Shown: positions 17,029 to 26,526, numbered from the stretch's first letter. The stretch: 64,000 nucleotides of DNA from Phytopseudomonas punonensis (GCF_900142655.1 NZ_FRBQ01000008.1:123239-187238), one strand, 5' to 3'. Made by a program: numbers and translations. The notes: a model not told the origin generated them from the letters alone.

Positions 17029-17634
17029 TCACAGTAATGGTTTGAGCGTTGGCCAGACATTCTCGAGCAGCAGCGGCTGGGCCTCTACAGCGGGATGCAC
17101 GCCATCGTCCTGCATCAGCTTATCGACACCACCCACGCCCTCCAGCAGGAAGGGAACCAGCGGCACATTCTTGTCCGCAGCTAGCTCGTCATAGACCCTG
17201 GCAAAAGCCGTGGTGTAGCGCTCGCCATAATTAGGCGGAATGCGCATGCCCAGCAGCAGCACCTTGGCTCCGGCGCTGCGCGACGCGTCGATCATGGCGG
17301 CAAGATTCTGTTGCAATTGGCTGGGCGGCAGGCCGCGCAGGCCATCATTGCCACCGAGCTCGACAATCACCAGATCCGGCTGGTGCTCGGAGAGCAGCGC
17401 AGGCAGGCGCGCGGCCCCGCCGGCACTGGTGTCGCCACTGATCGAGGCGTTGACTACCTGATGCTCAAAGCCTTCATCTCGCAGGCGCTCATCGAGCAGC
17501 TGAACCCAACCCTGGCGGGTATCCATGCCAAAAGCCGCGCTGATACTATCGCCGACGACCAACACGGTCCCCGCCTGCGCCATCTGCCCTACCAGCAGCA
17601 GGCCGAGCACGGCCCCTTTCCATATCGCACGCAT
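17029..17634 (-). CDS. tesA: TesA, periplasmic multifunctional esterase/thioesterase
   Basis: The ATG at 17634 has a GAGGA site and opens a signal peptide (MRAIWKGAVLGLLLVGQMAQA), giving 201 residues. SGNH hydrolase blocks are all present: GDSISAAFG (block I Ser), GGNDGLRG (block III) and DGVHP (block V Asp-His). It hydrolyses esters, acyl-CoA and lysophospholipid in the periplasm. It is divergent from an ABC exporter with only 10 bases between start codons, the same arrangement as tesA-ybbA-ybbP in E. coli. Confidence 0.95.
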   Translation of the reverse strand: MRAIWKGAVLGLLLVGQMAQAGTVLVVGDSISAAFGMDTRQGWVQLLDERLRDEGFEHQVVNASISGDTSAGGAARLPALLSEHQPDLVIVELGGNDGLRGLPPSQLQQNLAAMIDASRSAGAKVLLLGMRIPPNYGERYTTAFARVYDELAADKNVPLVPFLLEGVGGVDKLMQDDGVHPAVEAQPLLLENVWPTLKPLL

Positions 17635-17644
17635 CGGATTCCTC

Positions 17645-18328
17645 ATGAGCTCTAGCATTCTGTCTGCGCAGAACCTTAACAAAGTGGTCTCCAGCGCGGA
17701 AGGCGAGTTGATCATCCTTCATGACCTGTCGCTGGAGTTGGAGAAAGGCGGCAGCCTGGCCATTGTTGGCAGCTCGGGCTCCGGTAAATCCACCCTGCTC
17801 GGCTTGCTCGCCGGGCTTGATCTACCGAGCAACGGCCGCATTCTGCTGGCGGGTAATGACCTGGGTAGCCTGGATGAAGACGCGCGCGCCCGGGTGCGCG
17901 CCGAGCATGTGGGTTTCGTGTTCCAGTCATTCCAACTGCTCGACAGCCTCAATGCCTTGGAAAACGTCATGCTTCCCCTCGAGCTTGAAGGCCGCAGCGA
18001 TGCCCGCCAGCGTGCCACCGAGCTGCTCGAACGCGTTGGCCTTGGCGCCCGCCTGACCCACACCCCACGCCAGCTCTCCGGCGGCGAGCAACAGCGGGTC
18101 GCCATCGCAAGGGCGTTCGCCGCTGAGCCTGACGTGTTATTCGCCGATGAACCAACCGGCAATCTGGACACCCACACCGGCGAGCGCATCAGCGATCTGC
18201 TGTTCGAGCTCAATGAGGAGCGAGGCGCGACCTTGGTATTGGTCACCCATGACGAGCGCCTGGCCGCTCGCTGCCAGCGCATCATCCGTCTGGAGGCTGG
18301 CCACCTTGTGCCATCGGTGAACGCCTGA
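17645..18328 (+). CDS. ABC exporter ATPase, YbbA/LolD-like
   Basis: This 227-residue ATPase has Walker A GSSGSGKSTLL (about residues 42-52), signature LSGGEQQRVAIARA and Walker B VLFADEPTGNLD, followed by VTHDERLA. The MacB/LolD subgroup motif TGNLD is present. The start is set by the short gap to the divergent tesA start. The stop overlaps the permease start (TGATG), so it is translationally coupled. Inference: it powers the adjacent FtsX-like permease and cooperates with TesA on hydrophobic substrates. Confidence 0.93.
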   Translation: MSSSILSAQNLNKVVSSAEGELIILHDLSLELEKGGSLAIVGSSGSGKSTLLGLLAGLDLPSNGRILLAGNDLGSLDEDARARVRAEHVGFVFQSFQLLDSLNALENVMLPLELEGRSDARQRATELLERVGLGARLTHTPRQLSGGEQQRVAIARAFAAEPDVLFADEPTGNLDTHTGERISDLLFELNEERGATLVLVTHDERLAARCQRIIRLEAGHLVPSVNA

Positions 18329-20832
18329 TGAGAAACCTGTCCTTTTTCAGCCTGCTGTCACTCGCGGGCCGGCAACTGCTGCGCGACGCGCGCTCCGGCG
18401 AGCTGCGCGTGCTGTTCTTCGCCCTATTGATCGCGGTCGCCTCCAGCACCGCCATCGGCTATTTCGGCGCTCGACTCAATGAAGGCATGAGCCTGCGCGC
18501 CACCGAGTTTCTCGGTGCCGACCTGATTCTCAGGGGCAGCGCGCCCGCCAGCGCCGAGCAGATCGATGCCGGCACCGAGCGCGGGCTGGAACACGCGCAA
18601 GTCGTCGAATTCTCCAGCGTGATCGCCACCGACGCTGGCATTCAGCTGGCCAGTGTCAAAGCGGCCGGTAACGGCTATCCATTGCGCGGCCAACTCAAGA
18701 GCGCCAGCGAGCCCTACGCAGAGGAGGCCGTCAGCGCCGGGCCACAGCCAGGCGAAGTATGGGCCGAGGCCCGCCTGCTGGTGGCGCTGGATTTGAAAAC
18801 CGGCGACCAGATCGAAGTCGGCGCCAAGAAGCTGCGTCTTACGAGGGTGCTGACCTACCTGCCGGATGAAGCCGGCGATTTCTACAGCCTCACACCCCAT
18901 GTGTTGATGCACCTCGATGACCTGCCGGCAACCCGCGTGGTGCAGCCGGGCAGCCGTGTGCGCTACATCGAGCAATGGAACGGGCCGAGCGATACCTTGG
19001 CCAGTTACCGGCAAGCCATCGAACCGGGCCTTGCGGCCAATCAACGCTTCGATGACGCCCGCGATGGCAGCCGCCGTGTAGGTGGCGCTCTAGATCGCGC
19101 CGAGCGCTACCTCAACCTGGCAAGTCTCGCCGCCGTGCTGCTGGCCGGTGTAGCCGTGGCGTTGTCGGCAGCGCGGTTTGCCAGCCGGCGCTTCGATGCC
19201 AGTGCCCTGCTACGCTGCCTCGGCCTGTCTCGCCGGCAAGCTTTGAGCCTGTTTAGCCTGCAATTGGCGATTCTTGGCCTGCTCGCCAGTTTTGCCGGGG
19301 CCATGCTCGGCTGGCTCGCTCAACAGACGCTGTTTTATCTGCTGCAAGGCTTGTTACCAACCCAGATTCCCGCCGGCGGCCTGTGGCCCGCGCTGGCGGG
19401 CATCGCTACCGGGCTGGTAGCGCTAGCGGGTTTTGCATTGCCACCGCTGGCGGCACTGGGCCGTGTTCCGCCACTGCGTGTACTGCGCCGCGACATGCTG
19501 CCAGTCCCGGCCAGCTCCTGGCTGGTATACGGCGCGGCGTTGCTTGCGCTGGGGCTGATCATGTGGCGCCTGAGCCTGGACCTGGCATTGACACTGGCCT
19601 TGCTCGGCGGCGGCCTGATCACCGCCCTGCTGCTCGGCGGCCTGTTATTGCTCGGCCTGCAGAGCCTGCGTCGGTTGTTGGCACGCGCTTCGTTGCCGTG
19701 GCGGCTCGGCCTTGGCCAACTCCTGCGTAGGCCCCTCGCGGCCGCTGGGCAGTCCCTGGCATTTGGCTTGATTCTGCTGGCAATGGCGCTTATCGCGCTG
19801 CTACGCGGCGAGCTGCTGGATAACTGGCAGGAGCAGCTCCCGGCCGATGCGCCCAATCATTTCGCCCTGAACATCCTGCCAGCCGAGCGCGATGCGTTCG
19901 CCGAACGCCTGGCACAGCTTTCCCCACACCCGGCGCCGCTCTATCCGGTAGTGCCGGGGCGCCTGACCCAGGTCAACGGTGATCCGGTTGCTCAGTACGT
20001 CAGCGAGGACTCGCGCGGCGAGCGCGCGGTACGTCGCGACCTGAGCCTGACTTGGAGCGCCGACCTGCCCGACGGCAACACGCTTACTGCAGGCCAATGG
20101 TGGACAGGCGGGCAAACCGGGCAATTGCCTGGCGTATCGATAGAAGACGAGCTGGCGAAGAGTCTGCATCTCAAGCTCGGCGACCGGCTGACCTTCAATG
20201 TCGGCGGCGTCGATCGGGAAGCGGTGGTAAGCAATCTGCGCAAGGTGGACTGGAACAACTTCCAACCCAACTTCTTCATGATTTTCGAGCCAGGCACCCT
20301 CAAGGATCTGCCGGTCACCTACCTGACCAGTTTCTACCTGCCGCCGCAGCACGAGCGGCAGCTGGTGGAGCTGTCGCGGGCGTTCCCGTCGGTCTCCCTG
20401 CTCCAGGTTGAGGCGCTGCTCAATCAACTGCGCAGCATTCTTGCCCAGGTCACCATCGCTATCGAGTTCGTCCTGCTGTTCGTGCTCGCGGCCGGCCTTG
20501 CGGTGTTATTCGCCGGGTTGCAATCAACCCTGGATGAGCGCATCCACCAGGGCGCCTTGCTGCGCGCACTGGGCGCCGAACGCAAACTACTCGTTAGCGC
20601 TAGGCGCGCCGAATTCGGCCTACTGGGCGCCGCCAGCGGCCTGCTGGCGGCGCTGGGCTGCGAGCTGGTGAGCTTCCTGATCTACCGCTACGCCTTCCAG
20701 CTAGATTGGCAACCGCACCCCTGGCTGCTTGTGCTGCCACTGATCGGTGCGTTGCTGGTCGGCATCGCCGGCGTATTCGGCACCCGACGCGCTCTGAACG
20801 CCAGCCCACTCACCGTACTGCGCGAGGGTTGA
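18328..20832 (+). CDS. FtsX-like ABC permease, YbbP type
   Basis: This 834-residue MacB/FtsX-type permease has an N-terminal membrane span (about residues 24-48), then a large periplasmic domain, three spans at about 265-375, a central hydrophobic pair near 400-440 and another near 470, a second periplasmic domain, and three C-terminal spans at about 710-825. The two-fold repeat of FtsX domains is characteristic of YbbP. It overlaps the ATPase gene by one base. Such type VII ABC systems move or extract lipophilic molecules rather than import solutes. Confidence 0.92.
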   Translation: MRNLSFFSLLSLAGRQLLRDARSGELRVLFFALLIAVASSTAIGYFGARLNEGMSLRATEFLGADLILRGSAPASAEQIDAGTERGLEHAQVVEFSSVIATDAGIQLASVKAAGNGYPLRGQLKSASEPYAEEAVSAGPQPGEVWAEARLLVALDLKTGDQIEVGAKKLRLTRVLTYLPDEAGDFYSLTPHVLMHLDDLPATRVVQPGSRVRYIEQWNGPSDTLASYRQAIEPGLAANQRFDDARDGSRRVGGALDRAERYLNLASLAAVLLAGVAVALSAARFASRRFDASALLRCLGLSRRQALSLFSLQLAILGLLASFAGAMLGWLAQQTLFYLLQGLLPTQIPAGGLWPALAGIATGLVALAGFALPPLAALGRVPPLRVLRRDMLPVPASSWLVYGAALLALGLIMWRLSLDLALTLALLGGGLITALLLGGLLLLGLQSLRRLLARASLPWRLGLGQLLRRPLAAAGQSLAFGLILLAMALIALLRGELLDNWQEQLPADAPNHFALNILPAERDAFAERLAQLSPHPAPLYPVVPGRLTQVNGDPVAQYVSEDSRGERAVRRDLSLTWSADLPDGNTLTAGQWWTGGQTGQLPGVSIEDELAKSLHLKLGDRLTFNVGGVDREAVVSNLRKVDWNNFQPNFFMIFEPGTLKDLPVTYLTSFYLPPQHERQLVELSRAFPSVSLLQVEALLNQLRSILAQVTIAIEFVLLFVLAAGLAVLFAGLQSTLDERIHQGALLRALGAERKLLVSARRAEFGLLGAASGLLAALGCELVSFLIYRYAFQLDWQPHPWLLVLPLIGALLVGIAGVFGTRRALNASPLTVLREG

Positions 20833-20865
20833 TAAACTGCGCACCCGCAATAGACCGAGCCCAGC

Positions 20866-21363
20866 ATGAGCCGATACCGCCCTCCCCGCGCCGCGGGCAC
20901 GCCCCTGATCACCCCGCAAGGCGAGGCGCGCTTGCGCGCTGAATTGCACGAGCTCTGGCACGTGCGCCGGCCCGAGGTGACCCGCTCGGTCAGCGAAGCT
21001 GCAGCCCAGGGTGATCGCTCAGAGAATGCGGAGTACACCTATGGCAAGAAAATGCTGCGCGAAATCGACAGTCGCGTGCGGTTTCTGACCAAGCGCCTGG
21101 AAAAGCTCAAGGTGGTCGACACGCGGCCGAGCGACCCGGAAAAAGTGTATTTCGGCGCCTGGGTCACCGTGGAGGACGAAGACGGCAATGAAGCACGCTA
21201 CCGCATCGTCGGCCCCGACGAGCTCGACCTCAAACTGAACCTGATCAGCATCGATTCACCCTTGGCGCGAGCGCTGATCGGCAAGGGCCTGGACGCAGAA
21301 GTACGGGTACAGACGCCGACCGGCGACAAGTACTGGTACATCATCGCCATCGACTACCCATAA
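20866..21363 (+). CDS. greB: GreB transcript cleavage factor
   Basis: The 165 residues hold the N-terminal coiled coil with the acidic tip (QGDRSENAEYTYGKK, residues about 47-61), which enters the RNA polymerase secondary channel, and the C-terminal FKBP-like domain (FGAWVTVEDEDGNE onwards). The YGKKMLREID variant separates GreB from GreA. It rescues backtracked polymerase. It lies 33 bases after the permease gene and may be read from its own promoter within that gene. Confidence 0.95.
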   Translation: MSRYRPPRAAGTPLITPQGEARLRAELHELWHVRRPEVTRSVSEAAAQGDRSENAEYTYGKKMLREIDSRVRFLTKRLEKLKVVDTRPSDPEKVYFGAWVTVEDEDGNEARYRIVGPDELDLKLNLISIDSPLARALIGKGLDAEVRVQTPTGDKYWYIIAIDYP

Positions 21364-21370
21364 GCACCGC

Positions 21371-21670
21371 TCAGCGCAGGGTGATCAGCCCTTGCCGGGC
21401 AATGCGCGTCAGCTGGCCGAGTGCCTCTGCGCTTGGGCGCTGCAGAACCGCGAAATCGAAACTGTCATTGGCGAAGCGCTTTAGCAACTCACCTTCCTCG
21501 GCAAACTGCACGAGAAAAGCGCGCTGGCCTTCGCGACGGCCGGGCCAGCCATCGAGATAACGTAGCAGCGTCGGCTGATGAGTACCACACAGCAAAATGC
21601 GCGGATTGCGCCGAGCTAGCCGGGTGGTGATAGGAACGATACGAATTTGCGCAGCCTGGGAACAGGTCAT
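21371..21670 (-). CDS. Conserved hypothetical protein
   Basis: This 99-residue protein starts at 21670, where a GGAG site precedes MTCSQAAQIR; longer upstream starts lack support. It is basic in the first half (RLARRNPRILLCG) with two cysteines, has no signal peptide, and ends LTRIARQGLITLR. It converges on greB with 7 bases between stops. I do not recognise a domain. Confidence 0.6.
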   Translation of the reverse strand: MTCSQAAQIRIVPITTRLARRNPRILLCGTHQPTLLRYLDGWPGRREGQRAFLVQFAEEGELLKRFANDSFDFAVLQRPSAEALGQLTRIARQGLITLR

Positions 21671-21844
21671 GGTGCTTGTCTCCGCCTCGGAAATCCCGCT
21701 GGGCAGCGGTGAGAGGCAACACCGAACCAGCGCTTTAGCGGAATTTCGAGATTCGTTAAGAACCCCTGAGGCGCCCCGCAAGTAGCTGTCTAAATCGGCG
21801 CAAGCGGCAATCCTAGAGAGTTGCGGATCGTCCTGTCAATAACG

Positions 21845-21870
21845 AAAAAGCCCGCATTAGCGGGCTTTTT
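21845..21870. terminator. Terminator between hypothetical gene and DoxX gene
   Basis: AAAAAGCCCGC (21845-21855), an ATTA loop and GCGGGCTTTTT (21860-21870) form a perfect 11-base stem with A and T runs on both sides. On the minus strand it lies 15 bases past the DoxX stop and closes that gene. Confidence 0.9.
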
Positions 21871-21884
21871 GCTACGTGCGGCGG

Positions 21885-22319
21885 TTAGCCGGCAATGCGT
21901 TTATCCAGAGACAGACGGCCTGCACCATCGACCAACAGCGCCAGCGTGGCAGCCATCAAAGCCAGCGCGAACTCGTAACCGTTGTTGCTCATAAAGAAGC
22001 CATTGCCGATGTGCACGGAGAAGATCGCTACCACCAACGTGAAGGTCAGCACTGCCGCTGCCGGGCGCACCAGCAAGCCAATGATCAGCGCCAGGCCACC
22101 AAAGAACTCGGCGCTACCGGCCAGCAATGCCATCAGGTAACCCGGCGCTAGGCCGATGCTTTCCATCCACTGCGCCACACCCGCCAGACCATAACCGCCG
22201 AACCAGCCGAACAGCTTTTGCGAGCCATGGGCTGCGAACGTGATGCCAACCAGCACCCGCAGGATTGTCAGGCCGTAGCCCGCACGAGTGGTTGCCAGAG
22301 ATTTAATGAGAGCGATCAT
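21885..22319 (-). CDS. DoxX family membrane protein
   Basis: This 144-residue, four-helix membrane protein contains RVLVGITFAAHGSQKLFGWFGG, the DoxX signature, in the first helix and AEFFGGLALIIGLLVRPAA in the second pair. Relatives act in quinone or thiosulfate metabolism or in thiol stress, but function here cannot be assigned. An AT-rich element with inverted repeats lies just upstream. Confidence 0.9.
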   Translation of the reverse strand: MIALIKSLATTRAGYGLTILRVLVGITFAAHGSQKLFGWFGGYGLAGVAQWMESIGLAPGYLMALLAGSAEFFGGLALIIGLLVRPAAAVLTFTLVVAIFSVHIGNGFFMSNNGYEFALALMAATLALLVDGAGRLSLDKRIAG

Positions 22320-22355
22320 GGGGCGAGTCCTTTGCTGCGTGAGTGAGATGGCGCC

Positions 22356-22378
22356 ATATTAATTTATTAATTAAATAT
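22356..22378. promoter_or_regulatory. AT-rich inverted-repeat element upstream of doxX
   Basis: ATATT (22356-22360) and AATAT (22374-22378) flank a 13-base AT-only core containing the palindrome TTAATTAA. Such a block is unusual in this GC-rich DNA and lies 37-59 bases upstream of the DoxX start, so it may be a promoter UP-type element or an operator. No regulator gene lies next to it. Confidence 0.35.
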
Positions 22379-22419
22379 GAATACCGAATAAAGCCGCTCA
22401 AACAAATCAGATTTATCGA

Positions 22420-23832
22420 TTATTTGCGCATACTCACTTTTTGCTGTGAAGGCTCTAGGGAATAGCGTTCACGCGCGTAGGCCAGGTAGTACTTATTGAC
22501 AGCGTTGACGTAACTGACAACGCCCATCCCCAGCTCTTCCATGGCCACGCGCTCTACCTGAAAGAACCACTGATCCGGGTTGAGGCCGCGCCGCCGCGCT
22601 TCGGCGCGCAGGCTTTGTACGCGTTGCGGCCCCAGATTGTAGCCGGCAAGCACGAACGCCATGCGCTCGCGCTCGTTGAGCCGCGGGCTGTTGAAGAAGC
22701 CGCGCCGAATCTTGGCCAGGTACTTGGCGCTGGCCTGGACGTTGTTCTCGACCCGGGAAATATCACTGATTCCAACGCTGCGCGCCGCTGCCGGGGTAAT
22801 CTGCATCAGCCCGGTCGCTCCACTGCTGCCACGTGCCGCTGGGTTGAGCGTTGACTCCTTGAATGCCAGAGCGGCCAGCGCCAGCCAGTCGAAATCATTC
22901 TGCTCGGCATAGCGCTGCAGTACCGGGCGCACGCGCTCCAGGCGCTGGCGCTCGGCGCGCCCCATGGGCGAATGCACCTTATAGAGGCGCCGGTAGACAC
23001 GCTGGAAAGCCGCGTCCTGATCGTCCGGCACCCGGTAGCCTTCCAGGAAACGGTCGACACTGGCACTGAGCATCGGCGCGTCGCGGCGCATGTACCAACG
23101 CATGTCGCCCTGATCATCGAGCACCAGATGCCGGTCGATACGCAACTTGGGCATCACCTTCGCCCAACGCTCGGCGATATGCAGCTCGACAGCGGTGAAA
23201 TCGAAAATGCCGGCCTGGACCATTTCCAGCACGTCTTCGACTGCCAGGGTTGGGTCCACCCACTCGACCACGATAGGTTTCAGCTTGCGCGCTTCGAGCT
23301 TGCTGTTAATGTCGTGCAGCGCGTCCTTGGCGATGCTGCCGACTGGCAGCGACAGGCTGCGCCCGGCCAACTGCTCCAGGCGCTGATAACGTCGATTGCC
23401 CTGGCGCGCGACAATCACTACCGGTACATCGCGGCGGATCGCCTCACTGGCGAGTACGTTGCCGCCACCCTGGCTGCTGAGCAGCTCACCAGGCGCGACC
23501 AAGTCACCTTCACCACGCTGCAAGGCCGCGAGCAATTGGTCTTTGGCTTTAGGGATGACTTTAAGGCGCACACTGCGGCCATCACGGCCATTGCGATTGA
23601 GGTACTGCTCAAGTGCACGCAAGCGCTGGTATTCGACACCGATGCTCTGCCCTTTGACCTCACCCGAGCTATTGCGGCTCTGGTTGACCAACACCCGCAG
23701 CTCACCGCTCTTGCGAATACCCGGCAGATCCCGTGCTGCCGCCGGGTTGATGACCTCCACCGGGCCGGCGATACGCGCCACTGCCGGCAACGGCAGCGAG
23801 AGCAGCAGGCACAGGATAAAGAGGACGCGCAA
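22420..23832 (-). CDS. mltF2: MltF2-type membrane-bound lytic transglycosylase
   Basis: The 470 residues begin with a signal sequence (MRVLFILCLLLSLPLPAVA). A solute-binding-protein-like regulatory domain (about 40-275) follows, then a lysozyme-like SLT domain with catalytic E326 in ALAFKESTLNP, the GATGLMQITP motif and AGYNLGPQRV. Family knowledge: it cleaves murein non-hydrolytically to 1,6-anhydro products, with the binding domain sensing muropeptides. It is divergent from tatD, as I recall for the P. aeruginosa MltF2 locus. The signal lacks a lipobox cysteine after cleavage, so it is anchored by, or released from, the N-terminal helix. Confidence 0.9.
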   Translation of the reverse strand: MRVLFILCLLLSLPLPAVARIAGPVEVINPAAARDLPGIRKSGELRVLVNQSRNSSGEVKGQSIGVEYQRLRALEQYLNRNGRDGRSVRLKVIPKAKDQLLAALQRGEGDLVAPGELLSSQGGGNVLASEAIRRDVPVVIVARQGNRRYQRLEQLAGRSLSLPVGSIAKDALHDINSKLEARKLKPIVVEWVDPTLAVEDVLEMVQAGIFDFTAVELHIAERWAKVMPKLRIDRHLVLDDQGDMRWYMRRDAPMLSASVDRFLEGYRVPDDQDAAFQRVYRRLYKVHSPMGRAERQRLERVRPVLQRYAEQNDFDWLALAALAFKESTLNPAARGSSGATGLMQITPAAARSVGISDISRVENNVQASAKYLAKIRRGFFNSPRLNERERMAFVLAGYNLGPQRVQSLRAEARRRGLNPDQWFFQVERVAMEELGMGVVSYVNAVNKYYLAYARERYSLEPSQQKVSMRK

Positions 23833-24038
23833 TGTCGATGCTCCGGTAGCGGAAACAGGCTGATAGCCGGGACGGGTGAAGCAAGAGTGGGCGCGGAGAG
23901 TCGCACGCTCGCCGACCTCACGCCAACAGTTGTTTATTTACTTCACGATTCGGCCACAAGTTTTTGTAATTGTTGGCTTTTTATTAGCAATAAGAAGCTC
24001 TGTTATGCTGCGCCTCTTCAGTTCCACAGGGTCACACC

Positions 24039-24890
24039 ATGCAACTCATCGACATCGGCGTCAATCTGACCCACGCGAGCTTCGACGAACAGCGCCCGGC
24101 ATTGCTCGAGCGCGCGTTCAAGGCGGGCGTATGCCAACTGGTGCTGACTGGCACCAGCCTGGCCGAAAGCGATCATGCGCTGAGCCTGTGCCGGCAGTTG
24201 GACAAGCACGGTGATCGGCTGTTCAGCACCGCCGGCGTGCACCCTCATGACGCCCGAAACTGGAATAGCGACGACAGCAAACGCCTGCGGGCAATCCTCG
24301 CCGAGCCCCAGGTGAAGGCAGTGGGAGAATGTGGCCTGGATTTCAATCGCGACTTTTCACCGCGCCCGCTGCAAGAGAAAGCGCTGGAGGAGCAGTTGAG
24401 CCTGGCGGCTGATTTGCAGATGCCGGTGTTTCTGCATGAACGCGATGCTCACCCACGCTTCGTGCAGATAGTGCGCGATTACCGTGATCGTCTACCAGCT
24501 GCCGTGGTGCATTGCTTCACTGGCGAAAAGCGTGCGCTGTTCGACTACCTGGACTTGGATCTGCACATCGGTATCACCGGCTGGATCTGCGATGAGCGTC
24601 GCGGTGCTCATCTGCACCCTTTGGTCAGGGAAATCCCCGTCGGCCGCCTGATGCTGGAAAGTGACGCGCCCTACCTGCTGCCGCGCAGCCTGCGGCCAAA
24701 ACCGAAGAGCGGGCGCAATGAACCGGCATTTCTGCCTGAAGTTCTGCGTGAAGTGGCCCTGCACCGTCAGGAGTCGGTGAGCGAAGTGGCCAACCACACC
24801 ACCGCCTGCGCCCGTGCTTTCTTCGGGCTACCCGTTGTAGTCGAACAGGCCAGTGACGAAGAACGTGAAAACGAGCGCAAGTCAGACTGA
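24039..24890 (+). CDS. tatD: TatD-family metal-dependent nuclease
   Basis: The 283-residue TIM barrel of the amidohydrolase type has DIGVNLTHASF at the N-terminus, the E. coli TatD variant of the DxHxH metal motif. It also has STAGVHPHDARNW, AVGECGLDFNRDFSP, PVFLHERDA, VVHCFTGEK and LESDAPYLLPR, each giving metal or catalytic residues. Members are 3'-5' DNA/RNA exonucleases linked to repair of oxidised DNA. The C-terminal 15 residues are charged and lack a family match. Confidence 0.93.
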   Translation: MQLIDIGVNLTHASFDEQRPALLERAFKAGVCQLVLTGTSLAESDHALSLCRQLDKHGDRLFSTAGVHPHDARNWNSDDSKRLRAILAEPQVKAVGECGLDFNRDFSPRPLQEKALEEQLSLAADLQMPVFLHERDAHPRFVQIVRDYRDRLPAAVVHCFTGEKRALFDYLDLDLHIGITGWICDERRGAHLHPLVREIPVGRLMLESDAPYLLPRSLRPKPKSGRNEPAFLPEVLREVALHRQESVSEVANHTTACARAFFGLPVVVEQASDEERENERKSD

Positions 24891-25041
24891 TCGCTGCCGC
24901 TAACGGGGCGCGCCCACGGCTTCCAGACCGCTGGTGGCCGTGGAATCGGTCGCCGTTGACGCAGATCAAGCGATGTTTTTTTGCTCATGAAAAAATGATG
25001 GCGCCTTGCTAGCATTCCATTCATGTCGAGAGCAAAAAAAC

Positions 25042-26526
25042 ATGCCCGTCTGGATTCGCGATATTCCCCTGAAACACAAGTTCTGGGCGGTCAACGCCGT
25101 CGCCTTCTTCACCACCCTGCTCCTGGTTCTGTTCGCCATGCTTCAGGAACAGGACACCTTCGCCAGAGCGGCACAAGCAGACGCACAGAAGCGGGCGCAA
25201 CTGGTTGCAGCCTGGCCGGCAGCGCAGCCTGTGCCGAACGCAGCGGGGCTGATCACCTTCAAGGCTGATGAAGCACCACGCCTGCCTGGCGGAATCAATG
25301 CTAAGTCACTGGGCAATGGCCGTGGCTGGATCGCCCTCGATCACGACGCTGTGTTCGGCAGCGATCCCCTGCTCGGCGTGCAAATCGTCGAGCGTAACGG
25401 CGAGCAGCGCGTCGCCATACCGGCTTACGGTCGAAGCCTGGCGCAGGTATTTGGCGAGCGGGCCGGCAGCTACGCCCTGGCAGTTGCGGTGCTGATGCTT
25501 GCACTGCTGGCAGCTTCGCAATTGCTCATCCGCTTTCTGCTTACCCACCTCAACACCCTGAAAGACGTGATGCTGCATGTCGAAAAGAACGGCGACCTGT
25601 CGGCACGCGTGCCCTTGCAGAGCCGCGACGAAGTCGGGCAGATGGCCGGCGCCTTCAATGCCATGCAGGAGGGTTATCAACGGGTGGTCGGCGCAGTTAT
25701 CCAAGCCGCCTCGCAGCTCGATGACGGCACCGCACGCCTGGCGCAAAGCATGAAGGATGTGCGCAAAGGCATGCTCGGCCAGCAGAGTGAAACCGATCAG
25801 GCCGCTACCGCCATTAACGAGATGTCGACCACCGTTCACCACATCGCCGAACATGCGGCTACTACCCGCGACCAATCGCAGGCGGCTGATCAGCTCGCCG
25901 GCGCTGGCCAGGCCGTGGTGAGCCGCGTGGTCTATTCGATCACCGGGCTTTCCACTGGTGTTCAGCAAACGGCGACCATGATCGAACAGGTGGCAGCCGA
26001 CAGCCAGAAGATCAGCAGCGTGGTGAACGTGATTCACGGCATCGCCGAGCAGACCAACCTGTTGGCGCTCAATGCAGCCATCGAAGCGGCGCGCGCCGGC
26101 GAAATGGGTCGTGGCTTCGCGGTAGTGGCCGATGAGGTGCGTAATCTGGCCAAACGAGTGCAGGACTCCACCGACGAGATCACCAGCATGATCGGTACGC
26201 TGCAGGCAGGCACCCGCGATGCCGTTGAGTTCATGCAGGAGAGCACGCTCAAAGCCGATGATTGTGTGCGTGCAGCCAATGAGGCCGGCGAGGCACTGGT
26301 CGCCATCACCGGCGCGGTGGCGCTGATGCGCGAGAGCAACACGCAGATCGCCGTGGCGGCTGAACAGCAGAGCCTGGTGGCTGAAGAAATGACCCGCTCG
26401 GTAATCGGCATCCGCGACGTCACCGAGCGGACTGTGCAGCAAACGCTGGAGTCAGCCACCACCAGCAGCCAACTGGCCGAGCTGGCAGGCGAGCTGTCCA
26501 CGGCCATTCGCCAGCTCAAGTCCTGA
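25042..26526 (+). CDS. Methyl-accepting chemotaxis protein
   Basis: The start at 25042 yields MPVWIRDIPLKHKFWAVNAV, a typical cytoplasmic end followed by a membrane span (about residues 13-33). A short periplasmic sensor of about 120 residues, a second span (about 152-175), HAMP and a cytoplasmic signalling domain follow. The conserved hairpin EQTNLLALNAAIEAARAGE is intact. The total is 494 residues. The periplasmic domain is too small for a double-Cache and not obviously 4HB, so the ligand is unknown. A 10-base hairpin follows the gene. Confidence 0.93.
   Translation: MPVWIRDIPLKHKFWAVNAVAFFTTLLLVLFAMLQEQDTFARAAQADAQKRAQLVAAWPAAQPVPNAAGLITFKADEAPRLPGGINAKSLGNGRGWIALDHDAVFGSDPLLGVQIVERNGEQRVAIPAYGRSLAQVFGERAGSYALAVAVLMLALLAASQLLIRFLLTHLNTLKDVMLHVEKNGDLSARVPLQSRDEVGQMAGAFNAMQEGYQRVVGAVIQAASQLDDGTARLAQSMKDVRKGMLGQQSETDQAATAINEMSTTVHHIAEHAATTRDQSQAADQLAGAGQAVVSRVVYSITGLSTGVQQTATMIEQVAADSQKISSVVNVIHGIAEQTNLLALNAAIEAARAGEMGRGFAVVADEVRNLAKRVQDSTDEITSMIGTLQAGTRDAVEFMQESTLKADDCVRAANEAGEALVAITGAVALMRESNTQIAVAAEQQSLVAEEMTRSVIGIRDVTERTVQQTLESATTSSQLAELAGELSTAIRQLKS

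Noticed and set aside
22972..24069. A 365-codon plus-strand frame across mltF2 and its upstream region
   Set aside because: Antisense to mltF2 and runs into tatD; no motif or ribosome site.
24950..25041. A possible FliA (sigma28) promoter before the chemoreceptor at 25042
   Set aside because: Only TCAAG is seen; the GCCGATAA-type -10 is absent at the right distance.
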